From Dehalococcoidia bacterium (lineage in GTDB: Bacteria > Chloroflexota > Dehalococcoidia > GIF9 > AB-539-J10): DNA of 41,513 bases. A program made the translations under genes and the position numbers. Positions 15,170 to 24,149 of the stretch are shown here, in pieces. Within the stretch, counting starts at the first letter, position 1; each line of letters begins with the position of its first letter. The stretch spans positions 1 through 41,513 of the forward strand of contig JAUWFX010000004.1 of NCBI GenBank assembly GCA_030606765.1, written 5' to 3'. The notes beneath the pieces are model-generated. The model worked only from the letters and a program-made list of their open reading frames with translations. It made no database searches and was not told the DNA's origin.

Positions 15170-16762
15170 TTAGACAATAGTTGGTGTTTTGTCAGGCACA
15201 GGAAAAGTTGGTCCCAAAGTCGCATCGGTATGGGTGCCAAGAGGCAAAGTTGGGAGCAAACGCCGAATCCTGGAATGGCAGAGTCGTTCTGCCAGCTTAA
15301 AGTGCTCCAACACCTGATTTCTCCACGAGAACTCCTCCGCATACTTCCCCGCTCTCTCTGACATTTCATTCCGAAGCTCGGGATAGAGTACTAGTTCTTT
15401 GAGACTGGCAATTGTTTGTTCAAAGTCCACACAAGCCAAACCTCCAGCCATCTTCACAGTTTCGCCAACACCCTCCATGTCTCGGCAAGTAATTGTAGCC
15501 CCAGCACCTAAGGCATGTGCCAGAATTCCGCTCTGCGTACAGTCGCTTGGCCAATAGAAGTAGATGTCCAACGCTCTCAGCAGGATAGGTAGGATGTCTT
15601 CAGGTAGATAAGTCTCTAGAAAGAACTGTCTTGGACTGTTGTGACTGATCCTCAATTCCGCCGCATAATTGCTACGGACACTGCTGTCGGCTACCCGCAA
15701 GGCGCCGGTATAAACTGCAACGATCCTCTTTCGAGGCAGCATGTGTTGCAGCAAATCTTGGGCACGATAGAGGAGTTCAGTACCTTTGCTGGCGGTGATA
15801 AATCCAGTTGTGCCTATCACGAATGTATCGGAGTCAAGGAACACACGTTGCTGCTTCAGACTATCCTTGTACGCTTGGTCCAATCCGGATTCATATACCA
15901 GATACTCGTGAATCCTCATCTTGGCCTCTGCTCTGCTCATCCTGGCTATTATCGGATTGAGATGAATACCATGCCTTAGCACGTGAACCTTGTCACGATG
16001 TTCTGGGAAGGCTTGATTTACTGCTTGGTATACGCCATCACTAAACACAGTGATCGCATCCGTGTGAGGTAGCAGCAAGCGCAGGAATGAGTATTCCTTT
16101 CTTCGCAGCCCGCAAGTGGTTTCACTACTTTGAAAATGAAGTGTATGGAGGGAAACCACCTTTGTTTGGTCCAAGTCCCTGAGCATATCAACGAATTTGG
16201 CGTTGTCTGGCCAGATACCGAATTCGTGTTGAAACCATAGGACAGAGTTTTCTTTTTTCGCAACGAGTTCGTTGAGTCCATCTTGAATCATTGGCGCGCT
16301 AAAGCTACGACGGTCAGGTATGCCGTACCAAACACGACCCATTGTCAACTCACGGTCAGCCGTTAACGGCACCCCGTATTTCTCCAGATCAAAGGATAGA
16401 ACACCCCACCTTCCAACAGGGCTCTTACGAGTTATAAAGCTCGTGTAGTCAGCTATCCCACACATTATGGGCTTATATGGTCCCACGAAGTAAATAGATG
16501 CCATTTCACCACCCCCCTTCATCTCTTTGTGCATACCATGTACAGGTATATCAACTAGCGGAAGGCGTTTAATACTAGGATCTGGAACTGTAGATGTAGT
16601 TGCCACTGCCAGACTTCCGTGCTTTGTTGGCTCGGCGGCATGAGGGACAGCGATTGGGCTCGTTAGTAAAGCCTTTAGATGCGAAAAATTCTTGTTCCCC
16701 AGCGCTGAAACTAAAGGTGGTTCCACAATCGGAACATTGATCGACTTGTCCTGAAAACTCAT
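15170..16762 (-). CDS. GT4-type (GT-B fold) glycosyltransferase
   Basis: A 530-residue retaining glycosyltransferase of the GT-B fold. After an 85-residue, Pro- and Ser-rich N-terminal extension, the Rossmann core begins at ASIYFVGPYKPIMCGIADYTSF, a common GT4 start. The acceptor domain ends near HVLRHGIHLNP, and the C-terminal domain has VIGTTGFITASKGTELL and the sugar-nucleotide loop region (YWPSDCTQSGILAHALGAGA), although the usual EGFG/E-x7-E acidic motif is weak. The start at 16762 follows GGGGAGGAGG by 7-8 nt. An alternative start at 16504 (MASIYFVG), also after a G-rich tract, would remove the extension. It lies downstream of the GT-A/GH130 fusion gene on the same strand but has its own promoter. 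Donor and acceptor are unknown. Confidence 0.8.
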   Translation of the reverse strand: MSFQDKSINVPIVEPPLVSALGNKNFSHLKALLTSPIAVPHAAEPTKHGSLAVATTSTVPDPSIKRLPLVDIPVHGMHKEMKGGGEMASIYFVGPYKPIMCGIADYTSFITRKSPVGRWGVLSFDLEKYGVPLTADRELTMGRVWYGIPDRRSFSAPMIQDGLNELVAKKENSVLWFQHEFGIWPDNAKFVDMLRDLDQTKVVSLHTLHFQSSETTCGLRRKEYSFLRLLLPHTDAITVFSDGVYQAVNQAFPEHRDKVHVLRHGIHLNPIIARMSRAEAKMRIHEYLVYESGLDQAYKDSLKQQRVFLDSDTFVIGTTGFITASKGTELLYRAQDLLQHMLPRKRIVAVYTGALRVADSSVRSNYAAELRISHNSPRQFFLETYLPEDILPILLRALDIYFYWPSDCTQSGILAHALGAGATITCRDMEGVGETVKMAGGLACVDFEQTIASLKELVLYPELRNEMSERAGKYAEEFSWRNQVLEHFKLAERLCHSRIRRLLPTLPLGTHTDATLGPTFPVPDKTPTIV

Positions 16763-16872
16763 TCGGTGACCTCCTCCCCTTTGAATCTTAGTTGGAGTCC
16801 GGTCACCCAATACTTCAGTGGTCTGCAGTTATTTGAAGAAGCTTGTAATAACTAAACTGAAACTAAGAATTA

Positions 16873-16902
16873 ATTATACACAAAAAAGAGCCTCTTTGTC
16901 AA
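16873..16902 (-). promoter_or_regulatory. Promoter of the GT4 gene
   Basis: Minus strand TTGACA (plus 16897-16902), an 18-nt spacer, TATAAT (plus 16873-16878). Both hexamers are perfect. The transcript would carry a ~100-nt leader before the ATG at 16762. The rest of the 410-bp gap to the fusion gene (up to 17172) shows nothing recognisable. Confidence 0.75.
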
Positions 16903-17172
16903 ATGAGTGCAATAACACAGGTAATGAACGGCCTTATCAATCCTTTCTTGACGCTCTCTGCTTTTACTACCACTCGATTAAACGTGCTCCCTTTGGCGTC
17001 AGCGGAACCTGGTGCTATCCGCGGTAGTTATTTCGACTACGAAACCGACAAAATGTCACATTATTGGGTGTGTGACTCTCGCTTGGGCGAGACGCTTAGA
17101 TGATTCTATACGGAGCAATATCAAGATTGCAATCATGGTATGCTTACTTGGATGGCGATTTCTAGATGGGTG

Positions 17173-20100
17173 CTATTTCAAATAGCCGCTGCGGTTTTTG
17201 CCTCGCCTGATCTCTTCTGGAACGAGGTCGGACACCTTCGCTATAGCAACGCACGCTACCGTGTCTGCTGCTCCATAGTAAACAAGAACCTCATCATCAT
17301 CGTCAAGCATTTCCTTGTTCACTTGGGAAACAGCACCGCAGCTGAATACTACATTAGGAACATAGTGCCCCTTCTCGCCAATCTCGTAGCTTTCTTCGGG
17401 CTCCAATATAGGATTGGGCGAGCGATAAAGCAGGTATCCTGGGTCGTCCAGGGCTACCAGCAGCACACCAAGTCGATATATGAAGGAACGGTCAACACCG
17501 TGATAGATGAGAAGCCACCCATATTTGGTTCTAATGGGCTGAGACCCACCGCCAATTTTGAACCCATCCCACGCCATTCCTGCTCCTGGGCCTACTAATA
17601 TGCGATGCTCTTGCCGGGGCCAGGGACAGTCAAGGCGCTCAGAGTAAGAAATCCAAATACTCGGATCGATCCTATGATACATGACATACCGTCCGTTGAA
17701 CGCCTGCGGAAATAAGGTGGCATCCTTGTCGTCAAAGCCAGGAAAAGCAAGACCATGTTTTCTCCACGTGTTCCAGCGACGATTCAAGAAGTCATCCAGA
17801 CCGATTGAAGCCAAGGCGATCTGAGCGGAGACACTGCTGTAGGCAGTATAAAACATGTAAATGCGTTCTCCGATGAGGACAAGCCTGGGATCCTCACAGC
17901 CTTTTGCCTCCCACTCCTCTCCTGGCTCAAATATCGGGCTTTCCAACCTCTCCTCAATATGCAGGCCGTTTGAGCTTATGGCGAGCCCGATTCGGGAAAC
18001 CTCATCCTCTCCGTATGCGCGATACAGGATGTAGATCTTGTCTTTCAACCTTATCGCACCAGGATTGAACACGTACTTGGATTCCCAGGGGTGTTCTGCT
18101 ATCGCCTTGAGAATAGGATTCCCTGTAAACCTGCTCAGCTTGCCTGCTTCAGGCTCCGCTGGACGTAGCAGTTGCTCAGGCATTACCTGCTGCGCCGTTT
18201 GCCAGCCAGGAAGGAGCAGCCGAGCCAGGTTTTCCGATTCCCTCCCGTTCCCCATTAGTTCTGTAATCTTGCTATCCATGTTCTCCTCGGTACCCCCTAG
18301 TGCCGTAACCAGTTCGACCAGAAATTCCCGTGATGCCCAATCTCTCTCCACGTGCAGTGAGAGAGGCGTAGGCACACCTTTTCCTCCTTTAAAGCTATAA
18401 CTGGCCCACGTCCAAGCAGAGCAAGGTACGAATTTGCCATCAGGTAAAGACAGGGCAAGGTGGTAGCAATCCATGATATGACTCAAGTTTTGCGTGAGAC
18501 GCGACAATGAGAGATTCTCCTTTATCTCCAAATCCCGGATCATCTTTCTCACCCGCTCAACCAATATCCTCTGGACCTTACTTTCAAATATGTTGTGGGC
18601 GGATAAGGGATCTCCTCCCCAATGGCCCTTCAGCGAGTTTACTACCTTGGTTCCGAATTCCTTTCTCTCCCGTGCAAACTGTTCCCATATTTCCCCAAAT
18701 TTTTCAGCTTCCACAATATTCTTAGCCATCACTAGGAAATAGCGTAGCTTGGGAAATTCACCACCTTCTCCCCGGCGCAAATTACTGACGACAAGCCTTC
18801 CTGCGAGCTTGCTTAAGGTCGAAGGCTCCTTGTGAAGTGCAAGCGTGGAGAAATGCTCATAGCTTACTACCAGTGGCTCCAAAGGCAGGCAGGCAAAGTG
18901 CTCGGGCCGTGCATTTCCGGCTATCCATTCCCACACTCTCTCCGTATATTCTGTCTCCTCCAACAGGCTAGACAAAGCCAAGATATCCTTTGGCCCGTAG
19001 TGTTGTTCAAGCTCGGCCAGGTTGGCTGCACCGAATCTGATGAGCAAGTTGGAGGGTGGATTTCGCTGTAGAATCCAAGAGGCCACCTCAGGTTTTAGAG
19101 TGAAGGTTTCCGAACGAGGAAAGTTCTGCAATATGGCCTCAGCAACCTTCTTGGTTCCATCCAAGGTTGAAAGATCCCCGCTCAAAAGGAGTTCGTGCAT
19201 ATCCTGCTCCACCTGGAGCATTAGCTTGTCTATGTTTTCGGCGATATCGGTGGAATTCGGCTCGTGAGGGATCTTGAGCTGTTCATGGTAGAATCCCCTA
19301 AATTCCCTGTAGTGCCTTTGAAGAATATCCTTATAGATGCTATCAGTTCTTATGATCTCTTCGGTAGCGGAGGTAAGCTCCTTAGGCAGTATTAAGGGAA
19401 CTCCAGGTATGAACTCGCGGTAAGTCACCATAGGCAGAAGTGGCTTGAGAGTATCTTCCTTGTCCCTCCATGCCGCCAAGAAGCCGGCCTTCTGTTTGAT
19501 GAATTCCTCAATCTGCTGTTGAATCTCCCGCTCCGCCACCAGAGCAGTGAGTTGCTCTGCCTGGTCGAGGATAGTAGCCCCTGACCGTTGCTTGAACACC
19601 TCAAGCTCCTCAGCAAACCCGGCCTCTCTTGCATAGCAAATGGGGATGAAAGCATTCAAGACAGTGTCCCTGGCGAATTCCTGTTCTAGACAGTAAACGA
19701 GTAAAAAGTCATAAAGGATCTCGGTCCAGAGGTGCGCAGGAAACCTGAAAGCCTTTCGGTCAGTCCCTGCTAGCCTCTGTAGTTCTATTGAAGCTTCTCT
19801 GGAGAGGATCTCCTCATATAAGCCCTGGAACTCTATGTAACCTTGTCTATATCGCTCTATTGCAAAGGGGTCTGGTGTCACTTCTTCCGGGCAGTGGGAC
19901 TTTCTGTCTCCGAAGATAGCTAGGGGGTAGATTATGTCTCCTCTTTGCTGCCACCAGTCTTTGCTGGCTGCAATCTGCTCAAAGATTACTTTGGTTTGTT
20001 GCCTCCACACACTTTCTTTGTCTGGGTAGACTCTACGAATCTTCACACCAAGGCTGGTTTCGCAAATCTTCGCTTCGTTGATGATGGCCGTCGTGATGAG

Positions 20101-20838
20101 CTGGCTATCCATGCCATACTCACCAACTTCATCACTCCAGATGTTGAGATCAGCCAAATAGATTCTGAGGAGCTTGCTTGAGATACCAAGTATTTTGCCT
20201 GGCAGTCCCCCTGCTTTCAGATTAAAGACGGAAGCGAGCAAAGGACTCACGAGGTGATTGGATACTGTATTATCAAGGTAGTGACTATTGAACCTGGGTA
20301 TAACGAGGTCTACACCTTCTTTCTCTATCGGAATGATGAGACGACTTACCCATTGCGGAGCCAAGCCTTCAATTTCAGTTTTCACCTTTCTGCTATCAAG
20401 GTCGGGCTCAAATAAAGCTAAATCGGCGTTAAGCCTGTTCGCTATCTCTACTATTACCTTAAGAGTCGAAGCTTTGTCCCTCGCATTTTCATTCTTCATG
20501 AGGAAGGCTATCATCTCTACTGCATGTCCCAGAGGTACTTCCTGAATAACGTCCAAAGCGTCCTTCCCTTCCGGCGTGCCAACGCACACAATAACGCATT
20601 TCTTGTCAGGGAAGAATTCTGAAAGCCCCTTTGCCGTGATTTTGCATACGTGCCCAATTGTATCGACTTCGTTTTGGAAGGGGATGCCCACTACAATATT
20701 TGCATTCCCTATCCTCTCGGCTATCTCGAGGGGTTTATTAAGGGATTCCGCATAGGCTTTCTCAGTTAATAAGGTGCTCTTTTCAGTATCTTTCAAGTCT
20801 ACTCCTTGTCTCAATGGCGATATATCTGGTAATGCCAC
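17173..20838 (-). CDS. GT-A glycosyltransferase / GH130 glycoside phosphorylase fusion
   Basis: A 1221-residue protein joining two enzymes. Residues about 45-275 form a GT-A glycosyltransferase resembling glucosyl-3-phosphoglycerate synthase-like enzymes (IVVGIPFQNEVDTIGHV, the DxD-like EPDLDS at 144-149, VIPRFNSHYLDNTVSNHLV, and EYGMDSQLITTAI). Residues about 903-1212 form a five-bladed GH130 domain with FNPGAIRL, the signature GCEDPRLVLIGERIYMFYTA including the proton-donor Asp983 of the family, and LLIYHGVD. GH130 enzymes phosphorolyse or hydrolyse beta-mannosides. The 600 residues between are mostly helical and unassigned. GTG start with weak AGG. A divergent GT4 gene shares its upstream region, suggesting a joint pathway for a mannose- or glucose-containing glycoside, possibly a compatible solute; the product is inference. 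Confidence 0.8.
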   Translation of the reverse strand: MALPDISPLRQGVDLKDTEKSTLLTEKAYAESLNKPLEIAERIGNANIVVGIPFQNEVDTIGHVCKITAKGLSEFFPDKKCVIVCVGTPEGKDALDVIQEVPLGHAVEMIAFLMKNENARDKASTLKVIVEIANRLNADLALFEPDLDSRKVKTEIEGLAPQWVSRLIIPIEKEGVDLVIPRFNSHYLDNTVSNHLVSPLLASVFNLKAGGLPGKILGISSKLLRIYLADLNIWSDEVGEYGMDSQLITTAIINEAKICETSLGVKIRRVYPDKESVWRQQTKVIFEQIAASKDWWQQRGDIIYPLAIFGDRKSHCPEEVTPDPFAIERYRQGYIEFQGLYEEILSREASIELQRLAGTDRKAFRFPAHLWTEILYDFLLVYCLEQEFARDTVLNAFIPICYAREAGFAEELEVFKQRSGATILDQAEQLTALVAEREIQQQIEEFIKQKAGFLAAWRDKEDTLKPLLPMVTYREFIPGVPLILPKELTSATEEIIRTDSIYKDILQRHYREFRGFYHEQLKIPHEPNSTDIAENIDKLMLQVEQDMHELLLSGDLSTLDGTKKVAEAILQNFPRSETFTLKPEVASWILQRNPPSNLLIRFGAANLAELEQHYGPKDILALSSLLEETEYTERVWEWIAGNARPEHFACLPLEPLVVSYEHFSTLALHKEPSTLSKLAGRLVVSNLRRGEGGEFPKLRYFLVMAKNIVEAEKFGEIWEQFARERKEFGTKVVNSLKGHWGGDPLSAHNIFESKVQRILVERVRKMIRDLEIKENLSLSRLTQNLSHIMDCYHLALSLPDGKFVPCSAWTWASYSFKGGKGVPTPLSLHVERDWASREFLVELVTALGGTEENMDSKITELMGNGRESENLARLLLPGWQTAQQVMPEQLLRPAEPEAGKLSRFTGNPILKAIAEHPWESKYVFNPGAIRLKDKIYILYRAYGEDEVSRIGLAISSNGLHIEERLESPIFEPGEEWEAKGCEDPRLVLIGERIYMFYTAYSSVSAQIALASIGLDDFLNRRWNTWRKHGLAFPGFDDKDATLFPQAFNGRYVMYHRIDPSIWISYSERLDCPWPRQEHRILVGPGAGMAWDGFKIGGGSQPIRTKYGWLLIYHGVDRSFIYRLGVLLVALDDPGYLLYRSPNPILEPEESYEIGEKGHYVPNVVFSCGAVSQVNKEMLDDDDEVLVYYGAADTVACVAIAKVSDLVPEEIRRGKNRSGYLK

Positions 20839-21001
20839 TAACCTAATTGAAATGTTAGCATCTATGCCATCGCCTATACAATATTGTTTCTTGTGGCCAT
20901 TGTTACTCTCTTTCGTACCAACAACTACGCTTCCCTTAACAAGCCAGAACGTTTATACTGGAAATGAGGCCAATAGGAAGTTACTCAAAGGCGACGGCAT
21001 A

Positions 21002-22459
21002 ATGAAAGTGCTTATTGTTCATTTTCGCTCCGCTCCCGCCGGGGGACTGCAAAAACACTGGGTAAATGTGGATCCCCTCGACTCGGCGGGCACTGACGGC
21101 GTTTCCCTGGAGATAGCCAAACGCCAAGCTTCCCTCGAAGGGATGGGTCATAAGGTAGCGATTTGCTCAGCATACGATTGGGCAGACTTCGCGATACCGG
21201 CATTGGAGTTTGACTCTGAAGAAGTGATGCTGATGATGCGGAATTTATTCGGACCTGGGCTAGTGGACTTTGCTAGCGAGGCAGAGTTGAAAAGCGCATT
21301 TGATGCCTCATTACTGAAACTGAGGCAGGAATTGGGCAAGGTGATTACGGATTTCAAGCCAGGCATACTATTTGCCCACAACATGTTATCTCTTCCTGTG
21401 CATCCCGTCGCGACTTTAGCTTTAACCGACTTGCTCAGAGAGACCCGGTTGCCTTGCGCTGCGATCCACCATGACGTTCTAAGCGAAGGCGCCTACAAAT
21501 TCACCCCGACATGCGATTTCGCGAAATCAATTCTCGAGGGATATTTTCCTCCAGTATTACCTAATCTTAGACATTGGACGATCAACTCTCGCAATCAGAT
21601 GGCTCTCAAGAATAAAGGCATCCAAGCCGAAGTGATCCATGATACCATGGATTTCAATCAAAAACTTGACACGGCAGAGCAAACCAGGATTCGAGCCAAT
21701 CTTCGTGGGAAATACGGTATCAAGCCAAATGACATCGTTCTCTTTGCCGGAGCCCGCATTGTGCCCAACAAGCAGACTGAATTGGCAGGGCACCTAACCG
21801 AAGTTTTGCAAAGGTTGCATCAGGAGATAGTCGGGAAGAGGCTGTACACCGGCGAAGTGTTTTCTGACCTCAATAGAGTAGTGTTGGTTCTCGCAGGTCG
21901 ACCGGAGCGGGCCTTCATTGACTACCAAAAGAAGGTGTTTGATCTGTTTGACACATTGAAAATTGTCTGGAAATATATAGGTGGTGATGTTCGCCCATAT
22001 CGTTCCGAAGATGAAGGGCTTTATGCTCTGTATCCCGATTTCTATGCTATGGCCGACTTCGTCCTTTACCCCACGGGATGGGAAGGATTTGGAAACCAAC
22101 TTCTCGAGGCATTCGCCTCTGGGCTGCCCGTGGCAGTCTTCGAGTATCCCGTTTTCAAGGAGGATATTGCCCCGAGGGGCGTTAAAGTCGTGTCTCTTGG
22201 AGACACACTTCTCCCAGAGAGAGACTACATAGGGCTTGTTCAAATTCCCGTGGAAGTGCTGACGCGAGCGGCCCGCGAGATAATGGCAATCCTTACGTGC
22301 CCTGAGAAGTTGCCAGGTATCACTGACCACAATATTATGGTAGGAAAAAGGTGCTTCAGCTTCGATGTGCTTCGAGCTCACCTAAATGAGGCACTAACCT
22401 GGGCCCGCCTAATTAAAGGTCAAAAGGTTGATGAGGTTCAGCAGAACCAGGATAGCTAA
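21002..22459 (+). CDS. GT4-type glycosyltransferase
   Basis: A 485-residue GT-B glycosyltransferase starting MKVLIVHFRSAPAGGLQKHW. An N-terminal acceptor domain contains DGVSLEIAKRQASLEGMGHKVAICS (sugar-binding loop) and AAIHHDVLSEGAYKF. The C-terminal donor domain has FAGARIVPNKQTEL and the GT4 nucleotide-sugar motif PTGWEGFGNQLLEAFASGLPVAVFEYP, with both glutamates present. The open frame extends to 20774, but those codons run across the divergent promoter region and lack protein-like character, so the ATG at 21002 is chosen. It is divergent from the GT-A/GH130 fusion (164 bp between starts). A mannosylglucosyl-3-phosphoglycerate synthase-like role is one option given the neighbour, but unproven. 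Confidence 0.82.
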   Translation: MKVLIVHFRSAPAGGLQKHWVNVDPLDSAGTDGVSLEIAKRQASLEGMGHKVAICSAYDWADFAIPALEFDSEEVMLMMRNLFGPGLVDFASEAELKSAFDASLLKLRQELGKVITDFKPGILFAHNMLSLPVHPVATLALTDLLRETRLPCAAIHHDVLSEGAYKFTPTCDFAKSILEGYFPPVLPNLRHWTINSRNQMALKNKGIQAEVIHDTMDFNQKLDTAEQTRIRANLRGKYGIKPNDIVLFAGARIVPNKQTELAGHLTEVLQRLHQEIVGKRLYTGEVFSDLNRVVLVLAGRPERAFIDYQKKVFDLFDTLKIVWKYIGGDVRPYRSEDEGLYALYPDFYAMADFVLYPTGWEGFGNQLLEAFASGLPVAVFEYPVFKEDIAPRGVKVVSLGDTLLPERDYIGLVQIPVEVLTRAAREIMAILTCPEKLPGITDHNIMVGKRCFSFDVLRAHLNEALTWARLIKGQKVDEVQQNQDS

Positions 22460-22545
22460 TGGGGTTGGATGACTTGGCGATACGGGGGACTCAACGAAAC
22501 GTCATTAGGTGCAATACCAGACTGCTGGGCTGAAAATAACTGTTT

Positions 22546-22821
22546 CCCTCTCCAAATCCGCTGGCCGGGCTTGTTGCTATTCGCCTTTAGGCTGAGCAAG
22601 CCTCACCCTGATTGCGTGGAGGCGACCGTTGGGGTCGCGTGTAACCTCAAATTCCACTTTTTGCCCTTCTCTAAGAGAACCATACTCTACCCCTTGAAGC
22701 TGGTTGCGGCCAAAGAAGAGCTCTTCTTCCCGCTCTGTCTTGATGAACCCAAAACCACGGTCTGCAATTAGCCGTTTTATTGTGCCCTTTTGCATGGAAT
22801 GCCCTCTTCAAATCCGCTGGC
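22546..22821. repeat. Pair of 20-bp direct repeats flanking the cold-shock gene
   Basis: CCCTCTCCAAATCCGCTGGC at 22546-22565 and the same with one change (T for C) at 22802-22821. They lie 11 bp beyond the csp stop and 6 bp beyond its start. On the minus strand each carries a ribosome-site-like GAGAGGG or GAAGAGGG. Confidence 0.8.
22577..22795 (-). CDS. Cold-shock domain protein
   Basis: A 72-residue single cold-shock domain (OB fold) binding single-stranded RNA or DNA. It starts MQKGTIKRLIADRGFGFIKT, where DRGFGFIK is RNP1. RNP2 is EELFFGRNQL in place of the usual DVFVH, so one aromatic contact is shifted and the usual histidine is replaced. The domain ends in the expected beta-strand VEFEVTRDPNGRLHAIRV. 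GAAGAGGG, part of the upstream direct repeat, serves as the ribosome site. Members act as RNA chaperones or antiterminators. It is transcribed on its own by position. Confidence 0.9.
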   Translation of the reverse strand: MQKGTIKRLIADRGFGFIKTEREEELFFGRNQLQGVEYGSLREGQKVEFEVTRDPNGRLHAIRVRLAQPKGE

Positions 22822-22957
22822 TACGCTACTCATTAAGTGCTCCAGTCATCGTAATCCTGATTCTAGCACTTGCCGAAGAATTGCTTGCTTTGCTTATACT
22901 ACGCCAGCCATGATACCACAGAGACTAGAGGCGTGATTCCTCCTGAGTTAGCTTTAC

Positions 22958-24091
22958 CTACCACTGCACGAACATAGGCATGACTACGTGAACATAATTG
23001 TCCACGCCTATAGGGCGAATGGTTCCCGGGCTTGAGGGGGTGGTGAGTTCTAGAGCGACCTGGGCTTGGGAAAGGACAGATAGAACGTCGGAAAGATATT
23101 TTACATTGAAGGCGATTTTCGCCTCTTCTCCGTCAGTGAGAGCGTCGATTTCACCAACATTGTCTCCAACCTCCTCAGCTTGAGCAGAAACAGTTACCTT
23201 CCCTGGAGCAAGTTCACTACCCGGGGTAATGACCAGACGAACTATGCCACTGGCATCACGAGCAAATATGGAGGACATTTTAGTAACCCGCAGAAACTCA
23301 TTAATGTCTACTACAGCTCGCGTGGTATAGCTTTGTGGAATAACCTGGGAATAATTGGGGAAGGAGCCTTGAATAAGCTGAGAAACCAGCTCCGCATTCT
23401 TGAGGCGGAAGAGAACCTGGCTCTTTTTTTCGTTTACGGTGAGTTCTACGGGGTCCTCCTGCTCACTAAGAAGGCGGTTCAGTTCGTTGAGGGTTCTGGC
23501 TGGGACGATAACCGTAGTCTTCACGCTGACTGGCGAGCCGAGGGTTGTCTTATGAACAGCTAGCCTGAAGCCATCGGCAGCCACCAGGTTGAGCTGCTCG
23601 CCATCGAACTCAGTGTTAATTCCGGTTAATACCGGGCGGGATTCTTCAGTGGCAGCAGCAAAGGCGACCTGTGCAATTCCTTCCCTGAGATTAGCTGCCT
23701 CAATGGTGGTAGTTATGCCATCGTTTATCTGGGGGATAGGGGGGAAATCCGCGGCATCGATGCCGTGAATATGAGCTTGAAAATGGCCGCTCTTAAGCTC
23801 CAGGATGCGACTGGAAGCGGGAAGATTGATTTCAATTAAGTCGTTGGGCAAGGAATTAACAAAGTCGATGAGCAAGCGAGCAGGCACAGTTATGTCCCCT
23901 TCCTTTTTCACTTCAGCACCAATCCAGCACGTGGTAGCCATTTCCAGATTGGTGGCTGCCAATTTGAGACGCGATTCCTCAGCGGATAAAAGAATATTTT
24001 GGGTGATAGGTAAAGTGGACCTGGTGGCTACAGCTCTCCCTACGATGCTTAGCCCCCTATTTAGGTTTTCTTGATGGCAAGATAATTTCAT
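22958..24091 (-). CDS. dnaN: DNA polymerase III sliding clamp (beta subunit)
   Basis: A 377-residue sliding clamp, with three repeated clamp domains, that forms a ring dimer around DNA and tethers polymerase III, MutL and others. The start MKLSCHQENLNRGLSIVGRAV and the segments RPVLTGINTEFDGEQLNLVAADGFRLAVH and SYTTRAVVDINEFLRVTKMSSIFAR are typical. ATG 24091 is chosen over 24136 because GGGGGAGG lies 6 nt upstream. The C-terminus is odd: the near-universal ending VMPMR(L/I) becomes VMPMFVQW, because the final codons and stop come from a dispersed repeat fragment. The gene is not beside dnaA; cspA-like and ROK kinase genes are the neighbours. Confidence 0.95.
   Translation of the reverse strand: MKLSCHQENLNRGLSIVGRAVATRSTLPITQNILLSAEESRLKLAATNLEMATTCWIGAEVKKEGDITVPARLLIDFVNSLPNDLIEINLPASSRILELKSGHFQAHIHGIDAADFPPIPQINDGITTTIEAANLREGIAQVAFAAATEESRPVLTGINTEFDGEQLNLVAADGFRLAVHKTTLGSPVSVKTTVIVPARTLNELNRLLSEQEDPVELTVNEKKSQVLFRLKNAELVSQLIQGSFPNYSQVIPQSYTTRAVVDINEFLRVTKMSSIFARDASGIVRLVITPGSELAPGKVTVSAQAEEVGDNVGEIDALTDGEEAKIAFNVKYLSDVLSVLSQAQVALELTTPSSPGTIRPIGVDNYVHVVMPMFVQW
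22960..22982. repeat. Family A repeat left-half fragment overlapping the dnaN 3' end
   Basis: ACCACTGCACGAACATAGGCATG, identical to the left end of copy 3 at 9559 and to the fragment at 14768. Read on the minus strand it encodes the last residues of DnaN (MPMFVQW) and its stop codon. Confidence 0.75.
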
Positions 24092-24120
24092 GGAATACCT
24101 CCCCCTATGTGTATGATGAC

Positions 24121-24149
24121 AGTATACTATCAACAACTGTAATAATCAA
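24121..24149 (-). promoter_or_regulatory. dnaN promoter
   Basis: Minus strand TTGATT (plus 24144-24149), a 17-nt spacer, TATACT (plus 24121-24126); the leader would be about 23 nt and includes the ribosome site. Confidence 0.7.

Noticed and set aside
20774..21001. 76-residue N-terminal extension of the divergent GT4 protein
   Set aside because: It would cross the start region of the fusion gene and has no protein-like conservation; MKVLIVHF is a typical GT4 N-terminus.
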